Shown: positions 5,471-7,169 of the stretch, piece after piece | How the letters are laid out: each line of letters begins with the position of its first letter | Numbering within the stretch: position 1 is the stretch's first letter | Assembly: GCA_030593155.1 (NCBI GenBank) | Contig: JAUVHT010000041.1 | Span: 1 to 7,169, forward strand | Direction of reading: 5' to 3' | Length of the DNA stretch: 7,169 bases | Source: Candidatus Bathyarchaeota archaeon | GTDB taxonomy: Archaea > Thermoproteota > Bathyarchaeia > TCS64 | Program-made: the position numbers and the translations under genes | Notes under the pieces: model-generated | The model's database searches: none | Seen by the model: only the letters and a program-made list of their open reading frames with translations | What the model was told of the DNA's origin: nothing

Positions 5471-7169
5471 GCGGCCACATGCCCCAAGGACGGAGGGCCG
5501 CGCCGGACGAGGAGAGGGACCGGAGAGCTGGCATGATGCGCCGGGGACCCAGGGGGATGCACTCCGTCGAGAAGGCCAAGGACCCCCGGGGGGCCCTGAG
5601 GCGTCTCCTCGGCTACCTGAAGGAGTATCGGGTGCACCTCGTGGCAGTCATTGTCATGACGGTGTTGAGCTCACTGCTGGCTCTGGCGGGTCCCTATCTG
5701 ATCGGCGTGGCCATCGACAAGTTCATCATGGCTGGCGACCGGGAGGGGCTCATCAGGGTCGTATTACTGCTCACGGGGGCGTATCTGGCGAGCATGGCCA
5801 CGTCCGCCGTCGCAGGCTGGATCAGTGCGATCATCAGCCAGAGGAGCCTGATGAAGCTGAGGAAGGAGCTTTTCGAGCACATGCAGACCCTGAGCCTAGC
5901 CTTCTTTGACAGGAGGCCCGCAGGGGACCTGATGAGCAGGCTCACCAACGATGTGGACGCCATTGGCTCGGCCCTGGCCCAGAACGTGACCCAGCTGATC
6001 CGCAACCTGATCACCCTGGTGGGCATCGTCGTGATGATGTTCAGCCTGAACGTCTGGCTTGCCCTGGCGAGCCTCGTGGTGTTCCCGATCATGGTGGGGC
6101 TCACCGCGGCGGTGGCCGGGCGCACCAGGGACAGCTTCAGGGGCCTCCAGAGGAACATGGGGATGCTCAACGGCATAATGCAGGAGACCATCAGCGGCCA
6201 GAGGGTGGTCATCGCCTTCGAGCAGCAGGAGTCCGTGAACAGGAAGTTCACCAAGGCCAACGAGGGCGTCAAGGAGATAGGCATCAAGGCCATGACATAC
6301 GCCATGCTCATCCCGCCCCTCATGGGGATACTGAGCAACGCCAACATCGCCATCGTCGCAGGGGTGGGCGGCTGGATGACCCTGCAGGGCATGGCGACTT
6401 TGGGAACCATCGCCACGTTCATCACCTACAGCCGGAGGTTCGCCGACCCCCTCAGACACTTCGCCAACCTGTACAACAGCATCCAGTCGGCGCTGGCCGG
6501 GGCCGAGCGGATCTTCGAGATCGTCGACACCGAGCCCGAGCTGGTGGACGCCCCGGACGCCCTGGCCGTGGACGACTTCAAGGGGGAGGTGGAGTTCAAG
6601 GACGTGGACTTCGAGTACGAGCAGGACATCCCGGTGCTCAAGGACATCGCCCTGAGAGCGGAGCCGGGGCAGACCATCGCCCTGGTGGGCCCCACCGGAG
6701 CGGGGAAGACCACCATGGTGAACGTGCTGACGCGGTTCTACGACATCCAGGACGGTAGCATATCCATCGACGGCCACGACATCAGGGAGATCAGGAAGGA
6801 CGACCTCCGCCGGCAGCTGGGCATAGTGCTCCAGGACGTGTTCCTCTTCAGCGGGACGGTGATGGACAACATCCGCTACGGGAGGCTGGATGCCACAGAC
6901 GAGGAGTGCATCGAGGCCGCGAGGCTGGCCAACGCCGACGGGTTCATCCGGAGGCTCCCCAAGGGCTACGAGACAGAGCTCAGCGAGCGTGCCTCCAACC
7001 TGAGCCAGGGGCAGAGGCAGCTCATCAGCATCGCCAGAGCCCTGGTCGCCGACCCGGCCATACTGATCCTTGACGAGGCCACCAGCAGCGTCGACACCCG
7101 CACCGAGATACAGATCCAGGCAGCCTTCCGGAGGCTCATGAAGGGGAGGACGAGCTTCGTCATCGCCCA
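5467..7169 (+). CDS. ABC exporter half-transporter, catalytic-site subunit of the heterodimeric pump (3' end outside window)
   Basis: The reading frame is open from ATG 5467 to the window end, giving 567 residues of an expected 600 or so. The start overlaps the upstream stop as ATGA, and GGAGG (5453-5457) and GAGGT (5459-5463) precede it, so translation is probably coupled. A Gly/Arg/Met-rich leader of about 45 residues (MMRRGPRGM at 23-31) comes first. Six helices follow at about 57-80, 95-122, 176-195, 197-217, 280-302 and 310-332. ATPase motifs are A-loop Tyr384, Walker A GPTGAGKTT (408-416, Lys414), Q-loop Gln456, signature LSQGQ (512-516) and Walker B ILILDEA (532-538) with catalytic Glu537. 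The signature has Gln for the first Gly, as in TM288-type partners, so it faces the degenerate site, while its own Walker site is active with the LSGGQ of the first subunit. The sequence stops within the H-loop codon (CA-), which could be His or Gln. Heterodimer membership is strongly supported; the substrate is unknown. Confidence 0.96.
   Translation, partial: MSGHMPQGRRAAPDEERDRRAGMMRRGPRGMHSVEKAKDPRGALRRLLGYLKEYRVHLVAVIVMTVLSSLLALAGPYLIGVAIDKFIMAGDREGLIRVVLLLTGAYLASMATSAVAGWISAIISQRSLMKLRKELFEHMQTLSLAFFDRRPAGDLMSRLTNDVDAIGSALAQNVTQLIRNLITLVGIVVMMFSLNVWLALASLVVFPIMVGLTAAVAGRTRDSFRGLQRNMGMLNGIMQETISGQRVVIAFEQQESVNRKFTKANEGVKEIGIKAMTYAMLIPPLMGILSNANIAIVAGVGGWMTLQGMATLGTIATFITYSRRFADPLRHFANLYNSIQSALAGAERIFEIVDTEPELVDAPDALAVDDFKGEVEFKDVDFEYEQDIPVLKDIALRAEPGQTIALVGPTGAGKTTMVNVLTRFYDIQDGSISIDGHDIREIRKDDLRRQLGIVLQDVFLFSGTVMDNIRYGRLDATDEECIEAARLANADGFIRRLPKGYETELSERASNLSQGQRQLISIARALVADPAILILDEATSSVDTRTEIQIQAAFRRLMKGRTSFVIA

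Noticed and set aside
5896..6777. Long minus-strand open frame opposite the second ABC gene
   Set aside because: Same artefact: compositionally odd product opposite a clearly recognised ABC transporter with all motifs in order.

Overview
The window carries six protein-coding genes, all on the + strand. The organism is most likely a GC-rich archaeon. The TATA-like boxes are archaeal in type (TTTTATAAAG near 8, TTTATTAAA near 1879, TTTAAATA near 3157). Shine-Dalgarno-like motifs of the GGTGA/GGAAGTGA kind sit before some starts. Arg AGG and Ile ATA codons are common despite high GC, and the first gene apparently starts at TTG. No rRNA, tRNA or marker protein is present, so the lineage cannot be fixed. 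The archaeal assignment is an inference from promoter style and codon use.

Layout. (1) 50-583 is a free-standing PPC/DUF296-domain protein, followed by a hairpin and T-rich tract that looks like a terminator. (2) 584-862 is an AT-richer gap with no convincing gene. (3) 863-1837 is an APH/choline-kinase-like small-molecule phosphotransferase. (4) 1909-3126 (or from 1891) is a 12-helix MFS transporter with its own promoter-like sequence. (5) 3127-3222 is a compact regulatory region with a TATA box, inverted repeats and four GATAT elements spaced exactly 12 bp apart. (6) 3223-3723 is a PadR-family winged-helix regulator. (7) 3728-5470 and 5467 to beyond the window end are two different half-size ABC exporters, with the second start overlapping the first stop. 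The second gene is cut by the window edge just before its H-loop.

How the genes work together. PadR and the two ABC genes form a tight operon (4-nt gap, then an ATGA overlap). The ABC pair shows the asymmetry known from heterodimeric exporters such as TM287/288, BmrCD and LmrCD. The first subunit has Asp for the catalytic Glu and Gln for the H-loop His. The second keeps DE but has LSQGQ instead of LSGGQ. One composite ATP site should therefore be degenerate and the other active. A PadR regulator in front of such a pair parallels LmrR-LmrCD of Lactococcus, where the regulator senses the drugs the pump exports. With an MFS transporter and an APH-like kinase just upstream, the region resembles a small detoxification or efflux neighbourhood, but substrates cannot be read from the sequence. 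The most unusual element is the phased GATAT array, whose last repeat overlaps the probable ribosome-binding site of padR.
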